64,000 nt of DNA from Chrysophaeum taylorii (taxonomy: Eukaryota > Sar > Pelagophyceae > Pelagomonadales > Pelagomonadaceae), in contig JAQMWT010000054.1 in assembly GCA_029834535.1 (NCBI GenBank), positions 42,679-106,678 on the forward strand. The letters are read 5' to 3'. Of the stretch, positions 48,300 through 59,638 are shown one piece after another. Below the pieces are notes generated by a model. It was not told where the DNA came from and ran no database searches. It saw only the letters and a program-made list of their open reading frames with translations. Position numbers and translations under genes: made by a program. Within the stretch, counting starts at the first letter, position 1. Every line of letters begins with the position of its first letter.

Positions 48300-50270
48300 G
48301 AGCTGAAGGAGGCGGAGAGTGCCCCCTCTGAGGATGAGGAGTCCGTGTCCCCCTCTGAATGACATGGTCTGGATAGCGGCGTGGGGTGTGAGCGAGAAAG
48401 GCGCGGGAGGAGCGTGAGGCGGAGGAGCAAGTTCAGGATCAGGAGTAGGATGCTGCAGCATGTAGAGGAATTGCAGCTTGGACGAAACACGAATTTGTCC
48501 GTTTTCAGGGTTGAGGACGACGTCAGCGAGATGGTCGACGCGTGGGGAGAAGAGCGGGTTTTGCGCGTTGGCGCAACAGAGATATGGATATTTGCGGCGG
48601 CACGGTTCCCACTTGTGGTGTTCATGGGGCTCCAATGGAAGGTAGCATTCAGCGCCAAAAATCATGAGCATATCATGTTGGGGACTGTTGAGTTGGTTAT
48701 AGAGTAGCTGTTGCGGACTCAGGATAGCATGATGAATGCGCTCGAGCGTGGCGTTCGGGGGAAGGTTGTAGCTTTGAACGGTGTGTATCACCGCCCATGG
48801 GAACATGATGGCTGGTTCCACGATCTTGGCGCCACGATAGTGAGCATTAAGGAGAGAACGAAGGCGAGTTGAGGAGGCGGAGGCGATGAAACCGATGGCA
48901 GACTCAACTTCAAAGTTAAAGTGGTGCATGTACGGCTGCCTCATGAATCCTGAGCCTTGCGAGGGCATCCGCCCTCCCGGCGTAGGTTGGCACCTATTCG
49001 CCTCCCGGGCGGGCCGGTTGGCAGCCGGAACGTTCGCAGTGGGACGGGGTATGGCCGGGGGGCGAAGACGGAAGGTTATCGGCGAGTTGGTTGTCAGTCA
49101 CATCGCGGTCTCCTCGTCGCATTGCGACAAGCTTGATGGTCACTCTCCGCCGACCGACCTTTCGGCGCTCCTCGTCTACAGGCCCGTGATTCCGGACTGG
49201 CTCCTGTCGGTCCGGCCTGGCTCCCATGCTCGGGAGAGGTCTGAAGTTAGTTAAGTTAGTACGGCGGGAAGGCAATGAGCTGAATGCCCTTATCGACGCG
49301 GTACGGGGAGGTAATGTGCTGGCTAAAGTAAGGCTTGAATGCATCGGAGTAGAGGGTGCGCATGTGCACATTGAGTTGTGTACGACAGAAGTCATACACA
49401 AAATCCAGAGCTTGAGTGAACTCCGTGGCGGTGGTGGTGCGTGTGAAGTACACCAAGAGCAATTTCGAAATGAGTTCCTTGAAGACGATGATATGTGTGA
49501 AGCCTCCCCATTCGGATGGGATGGTCACATAGCCGCCGTCGCACGCCCAGACTTCGCCGGCTTTGTGAGTTTGCTCAAAAGAAGGTTTGGTCGCATTGAA
49601 ATGCTTGTGCGGGTGGCGCTTGTTGTGTGCGATGCAGTCGGCGCATAAGTCGCGATATGGTATGTCAGAAGCAGAGAATCCAGGGCGAGCAAGTACGTTG
49701 GGGGCCTTGGCAGCGACGTTGTCGGGGCAGTGATGCACCCGGTGAGAGCGATTAGCTCGTTCTTTGGCATTGAGATATTCGGTGGATCCGTGTGCGAGGG
49801 ACTTACGAGGAATTGGATGAGCGGGAATGTGCCGTTTGCGCCGAACATCGAACTTGAGTTCGGTGTCTAAGGCAGTGGAAGGCGGTGCGTCGTCATCCTG
49901 GTGCACAGCAGGGTCACTTGGAGGTGCATCCTCATTATCACGAGTAGCGAGAGTATCTTCGTAGGACGACGATATATAGTTTAACGACATTTCGGTCAAG
50001 CAGTTGCTGGAAATATACATCTTAAAAGATTGTGCCAAAGACAAGGTATCTGTGCTGCACGCGGTGGAGGCTTGGTCAACGGTCATTAAATTGGATACAT
50101 AGGACTTCTTCGTCACGGCAGCAGTATGTTGGAAGGTAGGGTCCAACATAAGGGATTTAATATCGGCGACGATGAGCGAAAGGTGCTTGTACAGAGTGCT
50201 GTACGTACCGGCAGGCAGAGCATTGCTGAGCATGTCACAGCAAAGATCGTGGCGTAGAGACAATAGGGAA
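48300..50270 (-). pseudogene. copy A gag-like end and integrase, interrupted
   Basis: Starts in the shared sequence SLLSLRHDLCCDMLSNALP. NCLTEMSLNY at about 49990 marks the first SLNY site. The integrase follows with a zinc finger-like H-x-H...C-x2-C (HHCPDNVAAK through LCADCIAHN), the first Asp in WACDGGYV, second in RTLYSDAFKPYF and Glu in FEVESAIGF. Element S2 splits it between the two catalytic residues, at codons for FPPY/MHHF. A 1-nt deletion near 48370 shifts the frame before the RT part. Integrase joins cDNA to host DNA. Confidence 0.88.
48937..49258. mobile_element. SINE-like element S2 (322 bp) inside the copy A integrase
   Basis: Inserted with a 7-bp target duplication GTACGGC (48930-48936 and 49259-49265). 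The uninterrupted target is seen in copy B near 52811-52819 (complement GCCGTAC) and, one base changed, in the orphan fragment near 24550. It begins TGCCTCATGAATCC and ends in AAGTTAGTTAAGTTA. Ends and middle match S1 at 42627. Confidence 0.85.
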
Positions 50271-50462
50271 GATTTAAATATCAATGTAAAAGTTGTTGTT
50301 GAGTCTGATGATACGCTTGTGCGCATGTTACGCCACCGTTTTCCTGCAGTATTGTTATTTGGATCTTTGCCCGCCTTTATCAACCATCTTCACCAAATCT
50401 CACCAGAGGAAAGGCGCAAATTTTATTATTATGTGATATTATCGAGATAACTCCTCCATGCA

Positions 50463-52084
50463 CTAACAGGAATCTACGAAAGCAGCATAAGACCGAACAC
50501 TTACACAGCCTGCTCGACGACTCCCAATTCGACAGCATGCTGTCTGTCATCAAATTTCTCCAACCCTTGGTACTACTGGCTGAGATGACACCACCCCACA
50601 AGTACTGTCATCAAGACCATATAACTGTGGCCAATCTCATCCATTCCACACTCGATTGATGTGTTGATGTTGTTGACAGGTTCCCGACCTACGTATGTGG
50701 CGACTACCAATCTAGGGAAAGATGGATCTGCATCGCACGCAGGTATTCTACTGGACCAATCAACATACTCTCATGGCCTACCCACCACCCACGCCCCTTC
50801 TTTAAGATCGTGGATGACATACAAGCCATTCCTAAACGACTTTGGCTATCCAAAGATATCGCCGAAGACTGGATCCGGGTGTTCCCCGATCCACCAGATG
50901 TCCCCGTTCCTAAAACTTTCGCACCTTACTCTCGCACAGGATATATTCAGCTTACCATGACTGACCTTGAAATACTCAATTTACAATTTCTCCGCCTTCA
51001 CTCACAATAGGCTCACGAGCAACGCACGCACTCTGTCCAATCCGAGTGTACTTATCATCAGCTGTGTCTCAAACGCTCCTCCATGGGACCACTTCCACAA
51101 GCAACTAATCCATTGCGTGTCAAGGCCTTCGCCATATTATATAACTTGTTTGCCATATTGCACACTAACTCACCCACTCCTGTGTCCTATTACATAACCG
51201 TTTTCGAAACTGACCAACCATCACATAGGTTTCTACTTACAACATCATCAACATCACACAACACCTACTTCTTAACCGGTGGCCACCACACTGACGGCGA
51301 CCTCACCATAGAAAACGCCGCCACCAAATATCATGCTTCCATTGACGCGTTTGGAAGCACGTATACGTTTACTGCCTCCAACGTCCCCCGCGACAGAGAC
51401 AGATCTGTATATTTGGAGCCGTTTATGGGTTTCTTGTGGATCATCCTAGCCCTTCCTCAAGTTGGCTCCGCTGCCGCCTATGGCACTGCCATACAAAAGC
51501 TCCTGTCCAGATGCTCTCTTGTGATGCCTGGCTGCCTTACCTACAAGGCCACAGACAATTCTTTCGACTACGAGGATTGTCATTTTGCTCTGGAATATCA
51601 CCACTTGTCCCGTAGTCGCCATATAGGGTATCTTCGTGGAAGCGACCGCAAACTCGGCTCTAAAATCCACTCCATGTTTGCTCCATTGCCCGCCGTCCGA
51701 GGGTATGCAAACATTATCTTACTCGACCCTCGCAACGGGAAATTACGCTATCCCACTCGACCGGAGTTGATTCGAGCTAACAACCACACCAAACAACAGG
51801 CGTCTTTCCTATTGTCTCTTCGCCACGACCTTTGCTGTGACATGCTCAGCAATGCTCTGCCTGCCGGTACGTACAGCACACTGTACAAGCACCTCTCTCT
51901 CCACGTTGCTGATATTAAGTCCCTCATGTTGGACCCTACCTTCCAATATGCTGCTGCCGTGATGAAGAAATCCTATGTATCCACCTTCATGACCTTTGAT
52001 CCGGCCTCCACCACGTGCAGCACAGATACCTTGTCTTTGGCACAAGCCTTCATGACTTCTATCTCCAGCAACTGCTTGACCTAA
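50463..52084 (+). pseudogene. copy B gag-like region
   Basis: One frame reads throughout, broken by TGA at 50657 and TAG at 51008. Segments: LHSLLDDSQFDSMLSVIKFLQPL, RFPTYVCGDYQSRERW, IPKRLWLSKDIAEDWIRVFP, PLRVKAFAILYNLFAIL, DRSVYLEPFMGFLWIILAL and SFLLSLRHDLCCDML. No CCHC zinc knuckle and no D-S/T-G protease motif was found, so gag is assigned by position only. It ends in CLT-stop directly before MSLNY; copy A has GAA (Glu) where this copy has TAA, so the stop is a point mutation. Confidence 0.55.
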
Positions 52085-54338
52085 ATGTCGTTGAACTATA
52101 TGTCTTCGTCATCCTACGAAGATACTCTAGCTACTTGTGATGAAGAGGACACACCTCCAAGTGACCCTGCTGCTCACCAGGATGACGACGCACCGCCTCC
52201 TCCTGCCTTGGACACCGAACTCAAGTTCGATGTTCGGCGCCAACGTCATATCCCCGCTCATCCCATTCCTCGCAAATCCCTCGCACACGGATCTGCTGAA
52301 TATCTCAACGCCAAAGAACGTGCCAGTCGCTTCCACCGGGTGCACCACTGCCCCGACAACGTTGCAGCCAAGGCCCCCAACGTACTGGCTCGCCCTGGCT
52401 TCTCTGCCTCCGATCTACCGTATCGCGACTTATGCACCGACTGCATCGCGCACAACACGCGCCACCCGCACAGGCACTTCAATCCGACCAAGCCCTCTTT
52501 TGAGCAAACTCACAAAGCCGGCGAAGTCTGGGCGTGCGACGGCGGCTATGTGACAATTCCGTCAGAATGGGGAGGCTTCACCCATATCATTGTGTTCAAG
52601 GAACTTATCTCGAAGTTTCTCTTGGTGTACTTTACACGCACCACCAACGCCACGGAGTTCACTCAAGCTCTGGACTTTGTGTATGACTTTTGTCGTACAC
52701 AACTCAACGTGCACCTGCGCACCCTCTACTCATACGCTTTCAAGCCCTATTTTAGCCAGCACACTACCGCCCCGTACCGCGTCGATAAGGGCATTCAGCT
52801 CATCGCTTTCCCGCCGTACATGCACCACTTTAACTTTGAAGTTGAGTCAGCCATCGGCTTCATCGCCTCCGCCTCCTCAACTCGCCTTCGCTCGCTCCTT
52901 AATGCTCATTATCGTGGCTCCAAGATCGTGGAACCAGCCATCATGTTTCCCTGGGCGGTGATACACACCATCCAAAGCTACAACCTTCTCCCGAACGCCA
53001 TGCTCGAGCGCATTCACCATGCTATCTTGAGTCCGCAGCAGCTACTCTACAATCAACTGAACACTCCCCAGCATGACATGCTCAAGATCTTCGGCGCTGA
53101 ATGCTACCTTCTACTGGAACCCCACGAGCACCACAAGTGGGAACCGTGCCGCCGCAAATACTTATATCTATGTTGCGCCAACGCGCAAAACCCGCTCGTC
53201 TCCCCACGTGTGGCCCATATTGCCGACGTCGTCCTCGACCCTGAAAACGGACAAATCCGTGTTTCGTCCAAGCTGCGATTCCTATACATGCTCCAGCATC
53301 CTACTCCTGATCCTGAACTTGCTCCTCCGCCTCACGCTCCTCCCGCGCTTTCCTCGCTCACACCCCACGCTGCTATCCAATACCATTTCATTCGGAGGGG
53401 GACACGGACACCTCATCCTCCGAGGGGGCACTCTCCACCTCCCTCAGCTCCTTCACCGTCCCCTGCTCCTGCTTCTCCTCCCCCTTCCGACGCCCCCGTC
53501 GACGATTCTGGCTCTATGCCACCGCCGCCCTTGCTTCCTTCTTACAAAGACCTTTTCGCACAAGATGACCTCATCCTTGTCCCAGGTTCCAAACAACCTA
53601 ACAACCGCAAGGCAACCTCCATGAAAAATATCCAAGCCCGGCTTCAAGCGTCTACTATTGGTGCTTACAACGCCGCTGGTGGCAAACTCGCCGAGTTCCG
53701 CTGGGATCTTCGCCACCACTCTCTTACGTTCAAGTCTCCCGCCCTCTCCGCCCTTCATATCAATGGTGGTATCCTCTGGTCTGCTATCTGCTCAGAGGGG
53801 GAACATGCGTTGTTAGCTCGTCTTCTCCTCCCGTTGCGCACTGACTTACTTGCCCGTTACCCTCACGTCGATGGTTACTTCGCCCACGCTAAGTGCGCAT
53901 CCAGCATTCCAGCCGCGACCTTTCTAACTGCGGATAGTTCACCTGCGCGCTCCATTTCTAAGCCTCTTTTAGCTGCGTTCACTGAGCACGCTGCAGCCTT
54001 TGGCCTCTTTTCATTGCAGTATGCACTTACGTATCTGGCGCCGACCAGCTTTATCGATCACAACTCCTCCGTGTTTGGCGCTCATCCTGCATCTCTGTCT
54101 GACTTGGAGGAATACCTTCGGGTCCCTACAGAGTATATCGCCCAGGTCTTATATGCCGACCCTACTATCCATATTCAACTGGAATCTGGTTCTTATACCC
54201 CTCCTACTGACGCTGTTTCCGCTTATCCCCGAAGTCGCGCACACTGCCTCGAGCGCAGCGTCGTTAAACTATAGTTCACCAGCCACTGTTGGTCCTGACG
54301 AATATAAGGTCCAAGAAGCGGACGTTTCCATCGACGAA
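52085..54338 (+). pseudogene. copy B integrase and linker
   Basis: Begins MSLNYMSSSSYED and is open for 730 codons. Zinc finger-like HHC...LCTDCIAHN, catalytic Asp in WACDGGYV, Glu in FEVESAIGF. The middle catalytic Asp of copy A (LYSDAF) is Tyr here (LYSYAF), which should kill activity. A Pro-rich linker leads to LLPSYKDLFAQDDLILVPGS. A frameshift near 54200 moves the second SLNY motif (SSAASLNYSSPATVG, 54258) to another frame. The Helitron follows at codon GAA. Confidence 0.88.
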
Positions 54339-55361
54339 TCCTAACTACTAATCGACAGATGTTTGTTTGTTTGTTTGTCTGTCTGTCCCTCGATTTAGGG
54401 TAAGGATCAGGTAGGCGCGAGAGTAAGGATCAGGTAGGCGCGAGAGCCAGACAGTGATCCTCCAAGCCGTCGACGGCGACCTCGCAGACTATTTCCACGA
54501 CCCGCGGCGGCTCTTTCAGCGCGCCATTCTCACGCCCCGTCGAAACGATGTTGTCGATGCTGACAACGCGCGCATGACCACGGCCTTTTTTTCCCGGAGA
54601 CGAGGCGTCGGAGTTCTTTTCGGCTGACTAGGCTGGGTCGGAAGACGACGCCTCGCTCTTTACAGTATAGTTTTCAACTCCCTGACAACCAACGGCATGC
54701 TGACTTTGATCGCGAGGTTAAAGTCTTCGCAACCTCGAACCCGTCGCACGGCCTCTGCAACGGCACCGGATACATCATCGATCGCGTCGTGTCACCGAGG
54801 CTCCTCGAACCTGTATCCCTTAAGCCCCGCCTACGCCAAACGATCAACAAGAGCCAGGGCCAGACGCCCCGCGAGGTCGGCGTCCTCTTGCCCAAGCCCG
54901 TCTTCTGCCACGTCCAGCTCTACGTGGCTCTCTGTCGATCGGTATCCCCGAGGATATACTCATCTGGGTCGACGACTCCACCCTACCCCACACGTGCTGC
55001 GCAATACCGATAAGCCCCCTCCCGGCGTCTACACGCGCACTATAGGTGAACTTACTGGGACCACGTGAACTTACTGGGGTTTGAGATTGGGACTAGGTGG
55101 ACTGAGTGACCAGGTGAAACTGGGACCAGGTGAACATACTGGGGTTTTCAGAGTAAAGGGTTTTAGAGTAAACTCAAAGGTTGGCGGCGCGTGCGGACCA
55201 AAGTAGCTTAGATTGGCGGAGGCGAGAGCGACGAGCTCAAAGGAGTTGGTTAGAGCTAGGTGAACTTACTGACCAGGTGAACTTATATGAAACTTACTGG
55301 GACCAGGTGAACTTACTGGGGTTGGAGATTGGGACTAGGTGAACTTACTGGCCTGCACTTG
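54339..55361 (+). mobile_element. Helitron copy H2, inserted in copy B
   Basis: 1023 bp from TCCTAACTACTAATCGACAG to CCTGCACTTG, inserted exactly between host GACGAA and TATAAAC. The empty site GACGAATATAAAC is intact in copy A (complement near 47410-47425). No target duplication, host A on the left and T on the right, as for Helitrons. It carries a PIF1/Helitron helicase C-terminal remnant (GLCNGTGYIID, TINKSQGQTPREVGVLLPKP, FCHVQLYVALCRS). Subterminal GGTGAACTTACTGGG repeats lie at 55040-55350. It lacks Rep and most of the helicase, so it is non-autonomous. Confidence 0.9.
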
Positions 55362-57168
55362 TATAAACTTAAGTGCCTCCACGGTATGTCGCCTGAAGAC
55401 AGGCACGCCAACCTCAAGGCCATCGCCAAGGAACTCCACGACATTGTCCGCTTCGGCTGCTTCAAGCTTTCACTACCCGACGGTGTCTCTCGTCCTATTG
55501 ACAGCAGGATGGTGCTGAAGATTAAAACGGACCCTGCAGGCAAATACGTTAAGCACAAGGCTCGCCTCGTGCTGCGTGGCTTCCTAGCCTCCCTTGGCGC
55601 CGATTTCTTTGGCACCTTCAGCCCAATGGCCACAATGACCGCAATCCGGGTACTACTGGCTATTGCAGCATACAAGCAATTGCCTGTCTACCACGCCGAC
55701 GTCCCGAACGCCTTCGTTCAGTTTGACATTGATGCCAACGTCTATGTTCAGTTACCAGACGGCATCAAGCTTATCGACCCCGATGACGCTAAGTGCAAGG
55801 GCCGACGCCTACCGAAACTGCTGAAGTCACTTTATGGACTTCGTCAATCGCCATCTCTTTGGAACAAAGAGATAGACGGCTTATTCCGTAGCCTTGGCTA
55901 CAAGCGCCTGCATTCGGACTCTTGCCTATATGCTCGAGTATCCGCACATGCTAAGTTCGTCGTATGCAGTCTGTCTGTAGACGACATTGTTATTGTGTCC
56001 AATGATGACACTCTTCGTACTGAGTTGCAGGATGCCCTTCACAAACGGTATGCTGTAGAGCAGTTTGAACCTGTCCATACCCTCCTAGGTATGCGTGTGT
56101 GTCGCCCATCTGACGGATCAATTTCTCTGGATGTGCAAGCCAAGCTTGATGAACTCTTCCCTGATCACCCTGTCTTACAGCAACTAACTCCGCTTAAATA
56201 CCCTGTGTCCTCGTCCGTCGAGTATAAAGATGGCACTCCCAGCTCTGAAACAGAGTTGTACATCAACTCGCACTTTGCCACCCTCCTTGGCGAACTGGTG
56301 TTCATGCAAGTGGCCTGCAGACCTGACTTCTCGCCAGCCTTGGGCAGAAGTTCTCGTGGTATGCATGCACCCACGTATGTATGTTCACGTCCAAATGCTA
56401 GAACACCTGCTCCGCTACCTGAGGAAGCCGGAAAACCGCTCACTTCGCCTCTGGTTCCATCCTAAAGGTAATGCTATTGAAGCTCACCTTCGCACTGTTT
56501 CCGCTAATAGAATCGATCTCTCCACTGTGGTCGACTACCAACCGCAGGATGTATCCACTGGACAGTTTGATCCCTTAGTTGCCATGGTTGACGCTGACAA
56601 CGCCCCTTCCTTAGCACAGGAAGATAGGAAATCTATCACCGGGTTTGTCTTCTATCTTTTCAACTGCCTTATTGGTTGGGAAAGCAAGCTTCAACCGATT
56701 GTCTCCTGCTCAACTCACGAAGCTGAGTTGATTGCCCTCAGTATTTGTGCTGATGAAGCTGTTTGGCTACGCAAGCTCCTGTTGGAACTTTTCTTTGTCG
56801 TCAACCCCACCTTCTACGTCAACAATGTTAATGGTGAGAACACCGCTGATCCTGTTGACTTCGATGACAATGACAACCCAATTGCTGAAGATATGCGCTT
56901 CATCAGAAGCCTCCCTCTCTTGTCTGACAATGCTGCTGCTGTTCACACCTCTAATAACCCAGATGGATCCTCTCGCTCCAAGGCACGTCGACCAGATGGT
57001 TTAAGATCCGCGAGTACATCTCGCTACAGAAAATTCGAGTCCATCATGTTCCCGGCAAACTAAACGTGGCTGATGGTTTTACAAAGCCACTTGCTGCTGA
57101 GTTCTCCATTTCTCGTTCTCTACTCGTTATGCATCATGCCTCTGATGACAAGCCTCTACAGGATTGAA
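55362..57168 (+). pseudogene. copy B reverse transcriptase-RNase H
   Basis: Resumes with YKLKCLHGMSPEDRHANLKAI and contains the whole RT (FGCFKLSLPDGVSRPIDS, KARLVLRGF, YHADVPNAFVQFDID, LSVDDIVIVSND) and RNase H (TGFVFYLFNCLIGWESKLQ, CSTHEAELIAL). A 4-nt duplication (TATG) near 56375 and breaks near 56985 shift the frame. The end VHHVPGKLNVADGFTKPLAAE is the conserved copia C-terminus. Pol stop at about 57166 (LQD-stop). Confidence 0.92.
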
Positions 57169-58417
57169 GATGCCTAACCCCAGTGACCGCAACGTCGGCA
57201 AACTAGCCCTGGCCTTACCTTCTTTTGCCACGATTTTTTTTGTGCGTGTGAGTGCGTCGCCTATGTCCTTTTCTTGGCACTCCCGTGGCCGCGGCTTCTC
57301 CCCAGTCGTTCGAAGGACAGTCCCACGCTCGCTCTCCACGGCCGAACCTTCCGCCAGGTTGTCGCAAAAGCGACAAACCATGACTGCTGCTACCACACAG
57401 GCTGCTGCGGTTGCACCGACACCAGCCGTGCATGTCTCACCTCAGTCGCTGACATTCCAGGACGGCCTCAGTATTGACTATGCTGCTTACGAGCGAGGAG
57501 TCTCTCTCCTTGAGAACTTCCGTGTCCCTGTCACCCCATGTCTGTTTCTTTTATGCGATTGGAACTCACTCTGCCCTGTGAGTCTACTGACTTTTCATTG
57601 TTTGTGGACCTGACCACATTCATATCTAGGCGCCTACCCATTACTATACCTTGGGAAGCTGCGCCTGCTATTGCTTCTATTGGCTGCTATAGAGGCCCCA
57701 AACGCGAGCGTTTCATTTTGTCGTCTTTTTTTTTTTGTACGCAGTGCCTCAATGATCGTGGACAACCGACGTTCCTTGTCTCGACCACGTACAGTTCCAA
57801 GGCACAAACACCTCGTGCACTCCCCACTGAAGTGCAGAGTCACCTCAACACAGACGACCATAAGAAGAATGGTCACACCCCCATCTCTGCTATTAATATA
57901 GGAATTTGCTTTGCTTGTCACAATACTGATCAGGTGCCTTTGCAACCTACCGTATGTGCCCGCAATGATACTTCCTTCCAATTCCCTTGTGATGCGCGCT
58001 CAGCTGTTCGTATACGCGCTACCCTCATACGCATCTATCATTTGCCAAGGGAGTTATATACTCTTTTAACAAACATGCTAGCTCAACACCCATCATCACT
58101 TGTTAACATGATCTTATCCGTATCCGCCCTGGCCACAACAGATTCCACCATACATGCAATGGCCATTTGCACTGGATCTTCGGCTTATAACTATGCACCT
58201 TGAGCATCGTAGTTTACTTTTTTGTGACTCTTGTTCGAACACAGAGTCGCAAAGCTCAGGCTATGTGCAAGCCATCCATTCAGCATTTGATTACTACTGT
58301 TGCTCGATCGTGTGTACAACATCTTGACGACTACGCATCATCCTCTGATGATACAGAACCGCCATCACTCCGGGATGTAATGTTCGGCCCCACTTATACT
58401 CAGGCAGAACATTAAGA
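57169..58417 (+). pseudogene. copy B ORF X (C-x2-C domain)
   Basis: Follows the pol stop without a break in frame through a degenerate motif VTATSAN-stop (57187). Pieces: MTAATTQAAAVAPTPAVHVS, FQDGLSIDYAAYERGVSLLENF, LTTFISRRLPITIPWEAAPAIA, GICFACHNTDQVPLQP, SFQFPC, VRIRATLIRIYHLPRELYTLL and, in a last frame, HLDDYASSSDDTEPPSLRDVMF. Two or three frameshifts are needed. The C-x2-C...C plus RAxI segment is shared with copy A and the pair at 59639. Confidence 0.55.
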
Positions 58418-58440
58418 CTTCCTGCACTCTTTTTTTAACG

Positions 58441-59169
58441 TTGACCGAAGCGTCGTTAAACTACTTACACTCCACGCCAGACTCTACTCTGGAGATATCT
58501 TCGCCATCGTTACCTACGTCTTCTGCCTCGCTTGCTGATTTCGACGTCTTGTGTCAACAAGTCGACCAACTCCAGGAAACTCTTCGAATCTATATTACCA
58601 AGGCTGCCATTGCTTCAGTCACCTCCCTGGAGAACCGGTTCTTCCCTCCTACAGCCAACACCCACGTGTTACTTATAACACTGTACAAGATCACAGAGCT
58701 GTTGTCTCGCTTAACACTCACCGCTCATGACCAACATGCTGCCAACCACTCCTCCCCGGACGATCACCTCCTTCATCTACGTGACAAGTTGCTCTCATGC
58801 TTCAGAGCATTCCGTCCGCTCTCATGTGAATCTGAAGACTCTTCTATCTTCACGTTCGCCAAGTCCAACTTATTGGAAAACCAACTGGACACCTTTCAAC
58901 TAGATTCTCTTTCGCCATCCATACTGAATGCTCTACTTGCACTCACTTTTCATTTGGCACCACATCATTCACATCATTCAGCTATTGGTGTTCACCACCT
59001 TACAGCAGAAGCTGACGATGATTCCAACACTCTCGAACCGGTAACAATTAACGACATCTACCACCTCACCTCAGATAATCCTAACACACTGTCTGTTGTA
59101 TCTGTGTTTCTTAATGTTCTGTTCAAAAGGGTCAAATCGACTCTCAGCTCCACCAAGTCCAAGTCCTAA
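58441..59169 (+). pseudogene. copy B ORF Y
   Basis: 243 codons from TTG; no ATG precedes the motif LTEASLNYLHSTPDSTLEISS. Then a helical part: FDVLCQQVDQLQETLRIYITKAA, ITLYKITELLSRLTLTAHD, LLHLRDKLLSCFRAFRPLSCE, QLDSLSPSILNALLALTFHLAP. Ends in basic SLFKRVKSTLSSTKSKS-like residues. No domain known to me; helical content recalls capsid or coiled-coil proteins. The missing start codon fits synthesis as part of a polyprotein or by recoding. Confidence 0.55.
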
Positions 59170-59638
59170 GATTCTATACTCTTGATGCTTCGTATGTGAC
59201 CTCTGCGACCATCAAGACTGCATTCTCATTTTTTCTTTCTTTCTTTCATCATCCTCTTTCTCAAGCGATGTTCTATAGTCGCACCTTGCGCTTAAGACAT
59301 CTCGAGGGAGGGCAGAGAAACCTGCTGCCTCTTACCCTTATCCGTCCGTTGAGAGCGTGATCTCTTCCTTACCCTTCTTCTTCCTTTCTACACAGTCAAT
59401 TAGTCCTCTGATTTGTGCTTAAGCTCATCATCATGGTCTAGCGCGTCCCGAGGTATGTAGCACTATACACTATACCTTTCTCGTGTAGTTCTAGATGCCG
59501 CCTGTCGTGTTCTGAGGATACAGGGAACATACCTTTTCATTCCCCGAATTAAATACTTCCAGACGCACATGATGAGACGGGATGGTTTCCCAGGTGACTT
59601 ACCACTGCATGCTAAATGTTCTGCAGGATCTCCATAAA

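Larger units (their letters stand above)
43395..50270 (-). mobile_element. Ty1/copia element copy A, decayed
   Basis: Copy A runs on the minus strand from about 50270 to 43395 and matches copy B (51806-59625) across its length, apart from insertions. Order 5' to 3': remains of the gag-like end, SLNY motif, integrase, SLNY, RT-RNase H, SLNY, ORF X, SLNY, ORF Y, then about 450 bp of 3' non-coding sequence. It is broken by an S2 insertion, a 1-nt deletion near 48370, a 1-nt deletion near 46205 and others. The 5' end is truncated at 50270, beyond which A and B do not match. No LTRs were found at either end. Composition is less GC-rich than the gene region to the left. Confidence 0.9.
50463..59625 (+). 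mobile_element. Ty1/copia element copy B, decayed
   Basis: Plus-strand copy, in head-to-head orientation to copy A. Coding similarity to gag-like sequence begins near 50463. Order: gag-like ORF, SLNY (52085), integrase, SLNY (54258), Helitron insertion 54339-55361, RT-RNase H, degenerate SLNY (57190), ORF X, SLNY (58447), ORF Y, 3' non-coding part to about 59625. Defects include in-frame stops at 50657, 51008 and 52082, a frameshift near 54200, a 4-nt duplication near 56375 and frame breaks near 56985. No LTRs found. Confidence 0.9.

Noticed and set aside
43395-59625. LTRs for copies A and B
   Set aside because: I looked for direct repeats between the 5' region near 50300-50700 and the 3' regions near 43400-43850 and 59170-59625 and saw none; a dot plot would settle it.
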